Positions 33,643-43,160 are shown, counted from the stretch's first letter. The stretch is 64,000 bases of DNA from Sphingobacteriales bacterium (GCA_016721245.1 JADKIQ010000005.1:248001-312000); one strand, 5' to 3'. The notes: a model not told the origin generated them from the sequence alone. A program made the numbers and translations.

Positions 33643-34727
33643 GCAACTCCAAAACCATATTAATTGCGCCATTAGACTGGGGTTTAGGCCATGCCACACG
33701 CTGCATGCCCTTAATAGATTTATTGATTAAGAAAAACCACCGGGTAATCATTGCAGGCAACGGTGATTCTTTTTATTTATTGAAAGAACAATATCCGGAA
33801 CTCACGTTTTATGAATTGCCGGGTTATAATATTTCTTATGCAGTTGGCAAAAACGCGTCTGTGCACGCTTTACTGCAAACACCAAAAATCCTAAAAACAA
33901 TAAAGCAAGAAAATAAATCTGTTGCAGAAATTCTCCAGAAAGAAAAAGTAGATTTAATTATTTCTGACAACCGCTATGGCGTACGAAATGAAAAGGTGAA
34001 AAGTATTTTTATTTGTCACCAGATTGCCTTGCAGGCACCGAACCGTATGCGTTTCATGAATCCCGTTTTCCTGAAATTACACTTGCGGCAAATTCATAAA
34101 TTCGATGCGCTCTGGATTCCGGATGAAACAGGAAGCAACAATCTTTCCGGGAAATTATCACATGGTATTTCGTTTAAAATTCCACATACGTTTATTGGTA
34201 TTCAAAGCCGTTTCTCAAACTTTAAGAAAACAACTTCTTTTATTGATACTACAGAATTTGATATTCTTATTGTATTATCCGGTCCGGAACCGCAGCGTAC
34301 TTTTTTAGAAACTGAATTAAAAAAGAAGTTCAAAGGCAGAACCGAGAGTGTTTTACTGGTGAAAGGAAAAACAGAAAATCACACAACAACTCAAGACGAC
34401 AACATCACTGTCATTTCTTATCTAAACACCAATGATTTATTTACTGCTCTACAGAAAGCACAGGTAATTATCTGCCGCTCAGGATATTCAACTATCATGG
34501 ATTTAGCCGTACTTGGCAAAAAAGCTATTTTAATTCCGGCAGAAGGTCAAACCGAACAGGAGTTTTTAGCTGAAACGTTGGCTCAGAAAGGATTTGCTGT
34601 AGAATGCAGACAAGACAAGCTAGATATTGATGCTGCATTAGAAAAATTAAAAACGATTAATGGGTTTTCTGCGTTTAAAACATCAACAGAAAAACTGGAA
34701 GTGGAGCTGGATAAATATTTAAACTAA
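33618..34727 (+). CDS. Glycosyltransferase, MurG-like (GT28 C-terminal domain)
   Basis: A 369-residue GT-B protein. The N-terminal domain starts 'ILIAPLDWGLGHATRCMPLI', the His-rich glycine loop common to this Bacteroidota group. The C-terminal donor site has 'ILIVLSGPEPQRTFLETEL', 'VIICRSGYSTIMDLAVLGKKAILIPAEGQTEQEFLA', the Gly/Ser-rich loop for UDP-sugar binding. It lacks TM helices. It overlaps the GT2 gene by 25 bp, so both probably act on the same glycan or glycolipid. The acceptor is not evident. Confidence 0.9.
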   Translation: MERQKVTLSNSKTILIAPLDWGLGHATRCMPLIDLLIKKNHRVIIAGNGDSFYLLKEQYPELTFYELPGYNISYAVGKNASVHALLQTPKILKTIKQENKSVAEILQKEKVDLIISDNRYGVRNEKVKSIFICHQIALQAPNRMRFMNPVFLKLHLRQIHKFDALWIPDETGSNNLSGKLSHGISFKIPHTFIGIQSRFSNFKKTTSFIDTTEFDILIVLSGPEPQRTFLETELKKKFKGRTESVLLVKGKTENHTTTQDDNITVISYLNTNDLFTALQKAQVIICRSGYSTIMDLAVLGKKAILIPAEGQTEQEFLAETLAQKGFAVECRQDKLDIDAALEKLKTINGFSAFKTSTEKLEVELDKYLN

Positions 34728-34742
34728 TGGTTTAATTTAGCA

Positions 34743-34768
34743 AGATTTCTCGCATTGCTCGAAATGAC
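34743..34768 (-). repeat. GTCATTTCGAGC...GAGAAATCT dispersed repeat
   Basis: On the minus strand: GTCATTTCGAGCAATGCGAG then AAATCT. Similar units occur at 62239-62264, 62277-62313 and 62340-62365. It lies between the convergent glycosyltransferase and murI genes. Confidence 0.7.
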
Positions 34769-34778
34769 AATAATGCGA

Positions 34779-35597
34779 TTACTTAAACAATGGCAAGTGA
34801 ATTAAATCAACAGATTCCTTAAAAAACAATTGTGTGGTTTTTGCAAAACTCTCCGTATAATCAGAAACATAAAAGGCACTTTTTCCTTTCTTCTCATAAT
34901 TTACCAATCCATGCTCAATCATAAAGCGTTTTATCTGTGCCGCCACAATTTCATTCGTAGCCAACACATCCACTTTTTTGTTTTTTGCTGCATAAAACGC
35001 CTCTATTTCTTTTTTAATTAAGGGATAATGTGTGCAGGCTAATATAAGCGTTTCTATATCCTGCAACTCCGGAGAATTCAAATATTCTTCTATCACCAGA
35101 TGCGAAATCTGTCCATCCACAAAACCCGATTCTATCATCGGTGCCAGCAAAGGTGTTGCCAACTGTTGCACTTCTACATCCGCATCTTTCTTTTTAATTT
35201 TGGTTTTATACGCATTTGAATTGATGGTACCCAGCGTACCAATTACACCAACCTTCTTATATTTCTTTCTGATGATTTCATCTACTACGGCATCAATAAC
35301 GTTAAACACGTATGCTTTATCACCTGCCATATTTTCCAGCATATCAAAGGCAACAGACGATGCGGTATTACAGGCAATCACAATTATCTTGCATTCTTTC
35401 GATAACAGAAAAGAACCAATCGTTTTGGTAAAATACCGGATGGTATCGGCTGATTTATCGCCATACGGAAGATGCGCCGTATCGCCGAAATAAATCAGCG
35501 ATTCATTAGGCAGTTGCTCCAGAATTGCATTTGCCACGGTCAATCCGCCGATGCCTGAATCAAACAACCCGATAGGTGCATGTGCATTGTTGTTCAT
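34779..35597 (-). CDS. murI: Glutamate racemase
   Basis: A 272-residue enzyme that makes D-glutamate for peptidoglycan. Both catalytic cysteines are present, in 'IVIACNTASSVAFD' and 'LILACTHYPLI', with the start 'PIGLFDSGIGGLTVANAI' and 'YFGDTAHLPYGDKS'. It is the last gene of the bamA cluster direction, but a strong terminator (35634-35664) lies between it and the skp genes, so expression probably depends on read-through or on a local promoter. Confidence 0.97.
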   Translation of the reverse strand: MNNNAHAPIGLFDSGIGGLTVANAILEQLPNESLIYFGDTAHLPYGDKSADTIRYFTKTIGSFLLSKECKIIVIACNTASSVAFDMLENMAGDKAYVFNVIDAVVDEIIRKKYKKVGVIGTLGTINSNAYKTKIKKKDADVEVQQLATPLLAPMIESGFVDGQISHLVIEEYLNSPELQDIETLILACTHYPLIKKEIEAFYAAKNKKVDVLATNEIVAAQIKRFMIEHGLVNYEKKGKSAFYVSDYTESFAKTTQLFFKESVDLIHLPLFK

Positions 35598-35633
35598 ATA
35601 ACAAATGTCTTAAAACTTATCTGTAAAACAAAA

Positions 35634-35664
35634 AAAACGCGTCCTGATTATTAGGACGCGTTTT
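35634..35664 (-). terminator. Terminator of the porG-uppS-bamA-skp operon
   Basis: A perfect 12-bp stem: AAAACGCGTCCT (35634-35645) pairs with AGGACGCGTTTT (35653-35664), with a seven-base loop. On the minus strand it is followed by a T-rich run. It lies between the second skp gene and murI. Confidence 0.92.
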
Positions 35665-35683
35665 ACTATCTGTGTTATTAAAA

Positions 35684-36238
35684 TTATTTTGGTGCAGTGC
35701 CCGGTGCTGGTTTCACAACTGGTTTCGGATCCGGTAATTTTAAGAATGTTTTTACCAATGGTAATATATCATCAGACTCTTCTGCATACAGGATAGAACC
35801 TGCTGCTGAATCGAAGACATATGTAAATCCGTTTGTTTTTGCTACAGTTTTGATAGCATCGTTTGCTTTTTGCAAAATCGGAGCGTATAATTTATCTTTT
35901 TTTGCACCGATTTTATCCTGAGCTGATTGTTGGAAATCTGTGATACGTTTTTCCAGATCTGCCAACTCCTGACCTACCAGATTCAACTGCTCTTCAGACA
36001 TTGTTTTAGCTTTTGCCTGAGCTTCCGTTGTTTTCTTTTGGTACTCAGCATACATTTGCTGACCCAATGCATCTAATTCTGCAGTATATTTATCTATAGC
36101 TGAATCTGCCTTTGCTGTTTCCGGCATTAAGCTGATTAATTCAGAAGAATTTAAATAACCGAATTTGCTTACTTTCTGTGCGTATGTGCTTGCTACCAAT
36201 GCAAACATTACGATAATAATGGTACTGATTTTTTTCAT
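35684..36238 (-). CDS. OmpH/Skp-family periplasmic chaperone (second copy)
   Basis: A 184-residue protein with a signal peptide (KKISTIIIVMFALVASTYAQ). The Skp fold is shown by the N-terminal strand 'VSKFGYLNSSELISLMPETAKADSAI', a long charged coiled coil (about 50-125) and the closing 'IKTVAKTNGFTYVFDSAAGSILYAEESDDIL'. The C-terminus ends in a Pro-rich tail (DPKPVVKPAPGTAPK). Skp carries unfolded outer-membrane proteins across the periplasm to BamA. It is 64 bp downstream of the first copy and precedes the operon's terminator. Confidence 0.93.
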   Translation of the reverse strand: MKKISTIIIVMFALVASTYAQKVSKFGYLNSSELISLMPETAKADSAIDKYTAELDALGQQMYAEYQKKTTEAQAKAKTMSEEQLNLVGQELADLEKRITDFQQSAQDKIGAKKDKLYAPILQKANDAIKTVAKTNGFTYVFDSAAGSILYAEESDDILPLVKTFLKLPDPKPVVKPAPGTAPK

Positions 36239-36302
36239 CTCTTACTTTTTAATTTTTGTTTGGTTTAAGTATTATTTTTTACTTTGATTAATGTTATTCA
36301 AA

Positions 36303-36824
36303 TTACATGCCTAATTTTTTCAAAACCTCTTCGCTCACGTCATATTGAGGATTGGTGTACAGCATCGCGGCACCGCCGGAAGCTTTATCGAAAATAAAAT
36401 CATAAGAACGCATTTGTGCTATTTTTTGTACGGCATCAAATACTTTATCCTGAATAGGCTGAATCAATTCCTGTCTCTTCTTAAATAAATCGCCATTGTA
36501 TCCGAAACGGTTTTTCTGCAAATCTTTCAGTTCGTCTTCTGCTTTCACGATTTCATCTTCGCGTTGTTTCTTTAAATCTGCTGTCAGCAAAAATTCTTCC
36601 GCCTGATACTTGGTATACATTTTTTTCAGCGTTTCGTTTTTTGTGTCAATTTCTTTTTGCCACGTTGCCGCCTGATCATCCAGTTTTTGCTGAGCTGCTT
36701 TGTAGTCCGGCAATTTTTCCAGAATGTATTTAGTATCTACATAAGCAAAACGCTGTGCATATGTACTTTGCACAAGGAACAAAGCGCCAAGAACCAAGAT
36801 GAATGATACAATTGATTTTTTCAT
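36303..36824 (-). CDS. OmpH/Skp-family periplasmic chaperone (first copy)
   Basis: A 173-residue protein. The signal peptide ends near 'FLVQSTYAQ', and the mature part starts 'RFAYVDTKYILEKLPDYKAAQQKL', followed by a coiled coil and 'VFDAVQKIAQMRSYDFIFDKASGGAAMLYTNPQYDVSEEVLKKLGM', the standard Skp end in Bacteroidota. It lies 24 bp after bamA. The two copies differ in length and tail, as is usual for this phylum, and may have distinct client proteins. Confidence 0.94.
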   Translation of the reverse strand: MKKSIVSFILVLGALFLVQSTYAQRFAYVDTKYILEKLPDYKAAQQKLDDQAATWQKEIDTKNETLKKMYTKYQAEEFLLTADLKKQREDEIVKAEDELKDLQKNRFGYNGDLFKKRQELIQPIQDKVFDAVQKIAQMRSYDFIFDKASGGAAMLYTNPQYDVSEEVLKKLGM

Positions 36825-36848
36825 TTTATTTCTTTTTAGTTATACTTT

Positions 36849-39503
36849 TTATTCCGGTTCAAATCCAAGGATGAATGAAATATTTCCATTTTTTCCTATG
36901 TAATCGAAAAATCCGTTACTTGGTTTTATCGGACTACCATTAGCACTATCAAATCGTATGCCATAGTCAATACCAATCAATCCGAACATCGGTAAAATGG
37001 CACGCACACCAATACCCACACTCTTTTTCAGTTTAAACGGATTATAGTCTTTAAAGGTTGCGTATGTATTAGCAGCTTCGAAGAATACCAGTCCGTAAAT
37101 AGTAGCAGATGGATTTAAGGAGAACGGATATCTTAATTCTAACAAGAATTTATTGTAAATAGGATCACCTCCTGAAGTAGAATAATCGCCTTCAAAACCA
37201 CGGTGCGCGATAACATCTGTACCAAACAAGGTGACGTTGGAAGGAATACCATTACCACCTACCTGGAAGCGCTCAAACGGAGTGGTACCCACTTTTTTAT
37301 TAAACGTACCGAGGAATCCGAATTTAGCTGAACCACGCAATACCAGTTTAGATTTCCCCAGAGACTGGTACCAGTCAATGCTAACTTTCCATTTGTGGTA
37401 TTCAATCAATTTATACTTTTCAGCTATGGATTTACCTTCAAAATTATTGTCTTTTCTGAATAAAGAATAAGGAGGTGTGAATTGTAATGAAGCCTCCACT
37501 TTTGCTCCGCCTGTAGGGAATACCGGTTGATTGATGGAGTTTCTTGAAATAGCGATTTTGAAGTTTAAGTTGTTGAATTTACCGCTGTCTAAAGGCTGAT
37601 TGTCTACAAAATATCTGTTGGAGAAATTATCCAGTTTGTAGCCGTAATAGTTTGCAGCTGCCTGAACGATAAAGAAATCATCCGGTTTTTTCAGACGAGT
37701 TCCCAGAGAAACAGAGAGACCGTTGGTAATTTGTTTTCCAAGCACAGTACTTCCGTTAACATCCTGAATACGGGAACGGAAGGCTGCAATAGTAAATGCA
37801 TTTGGTTTTTTACCGCCCAGCCAGGGTTCCGTAAAGGAGAAGTTATAGTTCTGGTAACGTTTACCGTTACTTTCCACACGCACGGTCAATTGTTGTCCGT
37901 CGCCGGTAGGCAGCGGTGACCATGCTTTTTTATTAAAGATATTTCTTAAAGAGAAGTTGTTGAATTTTAAACCGAGGGTTCCGATTAAACCGCCTTGTTT
38001 TCCACCCCAGCCTGCAGATAACTCCACCTGATCTGCTGATTTTTCTTTTACCGTATATTTAATGTCTACGGTTCCGTCTACCGGATTTGGAATCGGCTCT
38101 ACTTTTGTTTCCTGCGGATCGAAAAATCCTAAGTTTGCGATTTCTCTTTGTGAACGAATTAAATCAGAACGGCTGAATTTATCACCCGGGAACGTTCTCA
38201 GTTCACGACGAATAACATGTTCATTGGTTTTGTCATTGCCTTCTATTATTACATTTTTGATAGTAGCCTGCGGTCCTTCGTTGATGCGGATTTCCAAATC
38301 AATAGAATCATTTTCTACCGCAATTTCCACCGGATTAATGCTAAAAAACAAATATCCGTCATCGTAGTATAATGAACTGATATCACCTCCGTCAGCATCC
38401 TGTGTCAGGCGTTTTTGTAATAATTCCGCATTGTAAACATCTCCTTTTTTGATATTCAGCACACGTGTTAATGTTTCTGTCGGGAATTTGGAATTACCTT
38501 TAAACTGAATATTGCCGAAATAATACCTGTGTCCCTCATCGATATTCATTTTGATGCTTACGTTTCCGTCTTCGTCATCAATCACAGTATCTGACGTAAT
38601 TCGTGCATCTCTGAAGCCATTGTTATTATAATAGTCAATTAGTTTTTGCTTGTCATCTTCATATTTTCTTTCATTGAACTTCGATCCTTTGAACGTAATT
38701 CTGAACCGGTCCATAAAGAAATCTTTTACGGAATTAGAGTTCAGGTTCGCCAATGTATACAAAGCATCCTTTGCCTTTTGTTTTCTACTTCTATTGTCTT
38801 TTACGAAAAACTCCACTTTAGAACGTTCGCGGGTATCTTTCATCACCTTTCTCATCTTGGCAAGTTCCCCGTTTACACGTCCGTTGAATTCAATATTATT
38901 TATTTTTACTTTCTTGCCTTTATCTACATTCACAATTAAGGATGAACTATTTACCAGTCCTTCATCTTTTTTCTCTACTATGTCTATCATTGGGCGCAGG
39001 TAGGATTTATCCTCAAACTGATCTGCAATGGTATTTCTCACATTTAGTTTTAATGCTTCTGTCAAAGGTTTCCCTTTTAACAAATCCAATTTTTTCTTCA
39101 GATCATCCGCGTCGCTTTTTTTCAATCCCTTTAATGTAATTTCGTTCAATCTCGGTTTTTCCAGTACATCAACTGTCAGGTATACATTCTCTCCGTCAAA
39201 TTTATCTGCATAAATTTTTACGTTACCGAATAATCCCTGTTTCCATAAATTTTTAATGCATTTAGTAATATCATCTCCTGGAATGGAAATTAAATCACCG
39301 ATTTTGATGCCGGTTAAAGAACGGATAATATTTTTGTCGAGAAACTGAGTGCCACTGATTTCTACTGCTGCAACTCTGAATTTCTTAGGGTCTTTATAAT
39401 TGACAATAGATGTGTCAATTTGCTGAGCATTAGAATTGTTTATTAAAAACCAAGAACCAAATATCAGAAGTATTGCTATTTTTTTAGTAAAAGTCATTGT
39501 CAT
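36849..39503 (-). CDS. bamA: Outer-membrane protein assembly factor BamA
   Basis: An 884-residue outer-membrane protein. A signal peptide (TFTKKIAILLIFGSWFLIN, ending near NSNAQQ) is followed by about five POTRA domains (about 35-430; for example 'FRVAAVEISGTQFLDKNIIRSLTGIKIGD', 'GHRYYFGNIQFKGNSKFPTETL', 'ATIKNVIIEGNDKTNEHVIRREL') and a 16-strand Omp85 beta-barrel (about 460-884) with 'RGFEGDYSTSGGDPIYNKFLLELRYPF' matching the VRGF/Y loop motif. It inserts barrel proteins into the outer membrane. It lies 2 bp after uppS and before the skp genes. Confidence 0.97.
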   Translation of the reverse strand: MTMTFTKKIAILLIFGSWFLINNSNAQQIDTSIVNYKDPKKFRVAAVEISGTQFLDKNIIRSLTGIKIGDLISIPGDDITKCIKNLWKQGLFGNVKIYADKFDGENVYLTVDVLEKPRLNEITLKGLKKSDADDLKKKLDLLKGKPLTEALKLNVRNTIADQFEDKSYLRPMIDIVEKKDEGLVNSSSLIVNVDKGKKVKINNIEFNGRVNGELAKMRKVMKDTRERSKVEFFVKDNRSRKQKAKDALYTLANLNSNSVKDFFMDRFRITFKGSKFNERKYEDDKQKLIDYYNNNGFRDARITSDTVIDDEDGNVSIKMNIDEGHRYYFGNIQFKGNSKFPTETLTRVLNIKKGDVYNAELLQKRLTQDADGGDISSLYYDDGYLFFSINPVEIAVENDSIDLEIRINEGPQATIKNVIIEGNDKTNEHVIRRELRTFPGDKFSRSDLIRSQREIANLGFFDPQETKVEPIPNPVDGTVDIKYTVKEKSADQVELSAGWGGKQGGLIGTLGLKFNNFSLRNIFNKKAWSPLPTGDGQQLTVRVESNGKRYQNYNFSFTEPWLGGKKPNAFTIAAFRSRIQDVNGSTVLGKQITNGLSVSLGTRLKKPDDFFIVQAAANYYGYKLDNFSNRYFVDNQPLDSGKFNNLNFKIAISRNSINQPVFPTGGAKVEASLQFTPPYSLFRKDNNFEGKSIAEKYKLIEYHKWKVSIDWYQSLGKSKLVLRGSAKFGFLGTFNKKVGTTPFERFQVGGNGIPSNVTLFGTDVIAHRGFEGDYSTSGGDPIYNKFLLELRYPFSLNPSATIYGLVFFEAANTYATFKDYNPFKLKKSVGIGVRAILPMFGLIGIDYGIRFDSANGSPIKPSNGFFDYIGKNGNISFILGFEPE

Positions 39504-39505
39504 TA

Positions 39506-40294
39506 TTAGTTGTTGGTTAATTGTTCGTTTATTTGTTCGTTTATTTGTTCGCTGGTCATTCCGAATCGTCTTTCGCGATTTTGAAAATCATATATCGCCT
39601 GATACAAATCGTTTTTTGTAAACTCCGGCCAGAATTTTTCTGTAAAATACAGTTCCGTATAAGCTAATTGCCAAAGCAGGAAGTTACTGATTCTATGCTC
39701 TCCGCTGGTGCGTATCATCAACTCCGGGTCAGGCATTCCTTTGGTATACAAATGGTCACCCATTGTCTGCTGGCTTATCTCATCCAGTGTTATTCTGCCG
39801 GCTTTAAAATCTATTGCTATTTTTTTTGCCGCTTCGGTCAATTCTTCTCTGGAACCATAACTCAATGCGAGCGTGAGTGTCATTCTCGTATTGTTTTTAG
39901 TCGCTTCCATTACCTCGGTCAGTGCTTTCCTGTTGGATTCAGGCAAATTATGCAAATGTCCGATGGCGTTGAGTCGGATATTGTTTTTCTGCAACGTTTT
40001 AATTTCTTTACCTATCGTCAGAAACAACAACTCCATCAATGCTGAAACTTCCATCTTCGGACGATTCCAGTTTTCTGTGGAGAATGCATATAAGGTCAGG
40101 TGTTTCACGCCGATTTCCGCACAACCTTCCGTTACTTCGCGAACTGCCTTCACTCCGTTTTTATGTCCGAAAATACGATGTTTGCCCTGTGCTTTTGCCC
40201 AACGTCCGTTACCGTCCATAATAATGGCAATATGTTCAGGCAATCGCGTGGTATCGATTTTTTCTTTGTATACTATTTCTTCGCTCGTACTCAA
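39506..40294 (-). CDS. uppS: Undecaprenyl diphosphate synthase (isoprenyl transferase)
   Basis: A 262-residue cis-prenyltransferase that makes the undecaprenyl carrier lipid for cell-wall and glycan synthesis. The signature 'HIAIIMDGNGRWAKAQGKHRIFGHKNGVKAV' (catalytic Asp in MDGNGRWA) and 'PELMIRTSGEHRISNFLLWQLAYTELYF' are intact. It lies 3 bp after the DUF6089 gene and 2 bp before bamA. The last residues (QINEQINEQLTNN) come from a short tandem repeat in the DNA, with repeated ATTTGTTCGTTT units at about 39522-39550. Confidence 0.97.
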   Translation of the reverse strand: MSTSEEIVYKEKIDTTRLPEHIAIIMDGNGRWAKAQGKHRIFGHKNGVKAVREVTEGCAEIGVKHLTLYAFSTENWNRPKMEVSALMELLFLTIGKEIKTLQKNNIRLNAIGHLHNLPESNRKALTEVMEATKNNTRMTLTLALSYGSREELTEAAKKIAIDFKAGRITLDEISQQTMGDHLYTKGMPDPELMIRTSGEHRISNFLLWQLAYTELYFTEKFWPEFTKNDLYQAIYDFQNRERRFGMTSEQINEQINEQLTNN

Positions 40295-40297
40295 TTT

Positions 40298-41137
40298 TTA
40301 TAATACTTTAGGACATTTTAATGTATTGATGGTATAAGTTAAGGACACGCCTACAAACATAAATCTGTCTTTATCTTTACTGGTACCTCTCTGTTTTCCG
40401 GGAATACCGATATTCGTTGCAGATCTGTCTGCCAGACTTGGTCCGACGTTAGTTCCTTTTACAAAATAATTTACGTCTTCCGTTTCTGCATAAGCACCAC
40501 TCACATCGTCAATATAATCCGTAAAGGTAATTCTGCTGCTTGCTTCTACATTGATAGACCAATTTTGGTTCAGGGCAATCTTTACACCCAAACCATACGG
40601 AATAGCAAAAGCATAATGGTCATACCCTCTGTTTTTGGTTGGACGGTTGGCCGTTTTTTGCCCTTCGGTTCCAACCGGCTCTAATTTGTATTTTGTTCCG
40701 TCCAGCGTTGTATATGGATTATAATAAAACAAACTTCCACCCATAAAAATATAGGGTGTCCATCTTTTGGTATCTCTGGCTTTTATCAATGAATATTTAA
40801 AGAAATTTATTTCAAAGGTAGTTGCAAACTCTACCAGCTGTGATTTGAAACTCAGGTTGCGAGCCTGCAAATACGGATATCGTTTTATTCTGCTGTCGGC
40901 AGCATCTAAAAAACCATAATTCATTTCCGCTCTAACAGCCATTCTGTTGTTAAAATTATAACGGTAAAAAATACCTGTTGCCCATCGTGCATTTTTAAAA
41001 GAAACCGTTGGATTTAAATCCCCGAGGTAAACCGCCGTTCCAGCCCAGCATCCAAATTCATTTTCCTGCGCGCATACCATTTTAGCACCAAATTGCATGG
41101 TTAACAGCAGACAAAATATTTTTAGGCTCTTGCTCAA
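40298..41137 (-). CDS. DUF6089 outer-membrane protein, PorG-like
   Basis: A 279-residue protein with a signal peptide (KSLKIFCLLLTMQFG, ending near VCAQ) and a predicted eight-strand OmpA-like barrel: 'FGCWAGTAVYLGDLNPTVSF', 'RMAVRAEMNYGFLDAADSR', 'FATTFEINFF', 'AIPYGLGVKIALNQNWSINVEASSRITFTDYIDDVSG' and 'RFMFVGVSLTYTIN'. The family includes PorG of the type IX secretion system in Porphyromonas, and this place directly before uppS-bamA is the family's usual one. It starts the operon, with a -7 element 23 bp upstream. Confidence 0.9.
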   Translation of the reverse strand: MSKSLKIFCLLLTMQFGAKMVCAQENEFGCWAGTAVYLGDLNPTVSFKNARWATGIFYRYNFNNRMAVRAEMNYGFLDAADSRIKRYPYLQARNLSFKSQLVEFATTFEINFFKYSLIKARDTKRWTPYIFMGGSLFYYNPYTTLDGTKYKLEPVGTEGQKTANRPTKNRGYDHYAFAIPYGLGVKIALNQNWSINVEASSRITFTDYIDDVSGAYAETEDVNYFVKGTNVGPSLADRSATNIGIPGKQRGTSKDKDRFMFVGVSLTYTINTLKCPKVL

Positions 41138-41159
41138 GAGTGTGTGTTAAAAAGAGGAA

Positions 41160-41167
41160 CAAAGATA
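41160..41167 (-). promoter_or_regulatory. Bacteroidota -7 element of the porG-uppS-bamA operon
   Basis: The minus strand reads TATCTTTG, 23 bp upstream of the DUF6089 start codon, which gives a short leader. It is a full match to TAnnTTTG; no TTG is found at the best -33 spacing. Confidence 0.55.
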
Positions 41168-41257
41168 CATTTTTAACGGCAAAATAAGCATATGGTATAC
41201 CGTTATAAGGTTTTATTAATGAATATATTGTAGAATTTCACATTTTTTAAGGCAATT

Positions 41258-42247
41258 CTAAGCACCGAATACTTTTTTGAAATATTCTATCGTCAGAGGC
41301 AAGCCTTGTTCAAAGGAATATTGGGGCGAATAGCCCAATAAATTATGTGCTTTTGAAATGTCTGCCAGTGAATCACGGATATCACCTGCACGTGGTTCTC
41401 GATGAATGGCATTAATATCTTTTTTCAGGTAATTTTTGATGGCGTTATACATCTGATTGATAGTAAACCGTTCACCAAAAGCCACATTATATGCCTGATT
41501 GAACGCAGCCGGATTATCAGATGTTAAACCTAAAATATTAGCCTGAACTGCATTGTGTACGAAAGTAAAATCGCGAGTCTGCTCTCCGTCGCCGTTTACA
41601 TAAGGTGCCTCATCTTCCAGTAACCCTTTGATAAACAAGGGCATTACCGCAGCATATTCTCCATATGGGTCTTGCTTGGGTCCAAATACATTGAAATAAC
41701 GCAAGCCAATTAATTCCAGATCATAGCAACGGGAAAATACACTGGCATAGACTTCATTTGTAAATTTTGTAACAGCATATGGCGACAATGGATTGCCGAT
41801 TCTTTCTTCTTTTTTTGGCAGATTGGGCTCATCACCATACACAGACGAAGAGGATGCATACACAAATCGTTTAATACCTGCATCTTTGGCCGCTGTCAGC
41901 ATATTGACGAATCCTCCTACATTTACATCGTTAGAGGTAACCGGATCTTTGATAGAGCGCGGCACTGAACCAATGGCAGCCTGATGGCATACGGCATCTA
42001 TTTCTTTACAGGCATTGACACAATCCTCCACTTTTCGTAAATCTCCTTCAAAAAATTCGAAGTTGGGATTCGTTTTAAATTCACGTAAATTTTCAATATT
42101 TCCCGTAGCCAGATTATCAAAAACACGCACTTTGGCTCCGTGCTGCAATAAATACTCCGTGATATTAGATCCTATAAAACCGGCGCCGCCTGTAACCAGA
42201 AATCGTTTGTTTTCTACCGGTGTTTTGTGTAATGCTTGTTCGTACAT
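41258..42247 (-). CDS. UDP-N-acetylglucosamine 4-epimerase-like SDR (WbpP/TviC type)
   Basis: A 329-residue extended short-chain dehydrogenase/reductase. The NAD-binding 'FLVTGGAGFIGSNITEYLLQHG' is N-terminal, the catalytic Ser/Tyr/Lys are in 'VYASSSSVYGD' and 'SPYAVTKFTNEVYA', and the substrate region has 'RYFNVFGPKQDPYGEYAAVMPLFI'. The sequence is closest in style to the WbpP/TviC group, which interconverts UDP-GlcNAc and UDP-GalNAc or their uronic acids for surface polysaccharides; GalE is the alternative. It lies 21 bp downstream of the DUF4403-like gene on the same strand. Confidence 0.88.
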   Translation of the reverse strand: MYEQALHKTPVENKRFLVTGGAGFIGSNITEYLLQHGAKVRVFDNLATGNIENLREFKTNPNFEFFEGDLRKVEDCVNACKEIDAVCHQAAIGSVPRSIKDPVTSNDVNVGGFVNMLTAAKDAGIKRFVYASSSSVYGDEPNLPKKEERIGNPLSPYAVTKFTNEVYASVFSRCYDLELIGLRYFNVFGPKQDPYGEYAAVMPLFIKGLLEDEAPYVNGDGEQTRDFTFVHNAVQANILGLTSDNPAAFNQAYNVAFGERFTINQMYNAIKNYLKKDINAIHREPRAGDIRDSLADISKAHNLLGYSPQYSFEQGLPLTIEYFKKVFGA

Positions 42248-42268
42248 AATTCTTTTGAAAGGTCAAAT

Positions 42269-43102
42269 TTAACGAATTAAATGCAGTTTTCCTTCCGCTA
42301 AAAATACCGCATGTATTCCCTCATTTTCAATGGTAATGCGCTCCAGATCCAATTCATCAATATTACCGTTTATCCAGTTGGTCTGGCTCTGGAAAGAATT
42401 AATTTGCTCCTGTGCTTCCGTTTTTGCATGCAGCAATTCTTCTTTAAAATTATATTGTAAAAAACCAGCCAAAAAATCCGTTAACTGATGATGATATATA
42501 TTATCTATTGCTTTTAAAATAAGACTTTCTGTTTCCAGGTCGTAATTCAAGTTGCGTGTTTTTACTACATATTTTGGCTGATGAAAATTGATAGAGCCTT
42601 TAAATACAGCGGTTCCGCTCATTTTTCTTTTTAAAAACCACCGTTTGGATTCCAGTACAAACGGCATATGAACAACCGCTTTGGTCCCCTGATTGCTGAA
42701 CTGAAATTGCTCTATGTATAAGAAATATTTATTTTCTTCTATCGTGTAGGTTTGTGCGGCAAAATGATGGTTAAAGAATTTAGACACGTCCTCATATGCC
42801 ATCTGTGCTTTTATAATTACATCAAAATCATATGCCGATTTCTTCTGATTCTCGGCAAGGTTTAAGGTCAATAAATTAATGGTTCTTTCAATTCTGCGCT
42901 GCATCAGGTTTTCGACATTGCTTTTGATAAACAGTTTCACTTTTGCACCATCTATTTCGAGCTCCGTTTCCGTCTTATAAATTTCTATGGGCTGCAGCGT
43001 GATTAACTGTATAAAACGCCCTTCTGAAAAGATATACTGTTGGAGTTGTTTCCAAAAATCAAAGAATATATTTCCGCCGAGAACGCGTTCAAAAATCGTC
43101 AT
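42269..43102 (-). CDS. DUF4403-like protein, unknown function
   Basis: A 277-residue protein started at ATG 43100-43102; a frame extending to 43114 adds four residues. No signal peptide or TM segment is clear. It is rich in beta strands and has the sequence pattern 'GSINFHQPKYVVKTRNLNYDLETESLILKAIDNIYHHQLTDFL', which resembles the end of DUF4403 proteins. The rest ('LQPIEIYKTETELEIDGAKVKLFIKSNV') could be a lipid-binding BPI/SMP-like beta fold. This is a family guess from pattern only. Its place before a UDP-sugar epimerase does not clarify the role. Confidence 0.55.
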   Translation of the reverse strand: MTIFERVLGGNIFFDFWKQLQQYIFSEGRFIQLITLQPIEIYKTETELEIDGAKVKLFIKSNVENLMQRRIERTINLLTLNLAENQKKSAYDFDVIIKAQMAYEDVSKFFNHHFAAQTYTIEENKYFLYIEQFQFSNQGTKAVVHMPFVLESKRWFLKRKMSGTAVFKGSINFHQPKYVVKTRNLNYDLETESLILKAIDNIYHHQLTDFLAGFLQYNFKEELLHAKTEAQEQINSFQSQTNWINGNIDELDLERITIENEGIHAVFLAEGKLHLIR

Positions 43103-43160
43103 AGAATGGTACAAATGTACGACTTAGTAATAAGTGGTGAGTAGTGAACAGTAAGATTTT

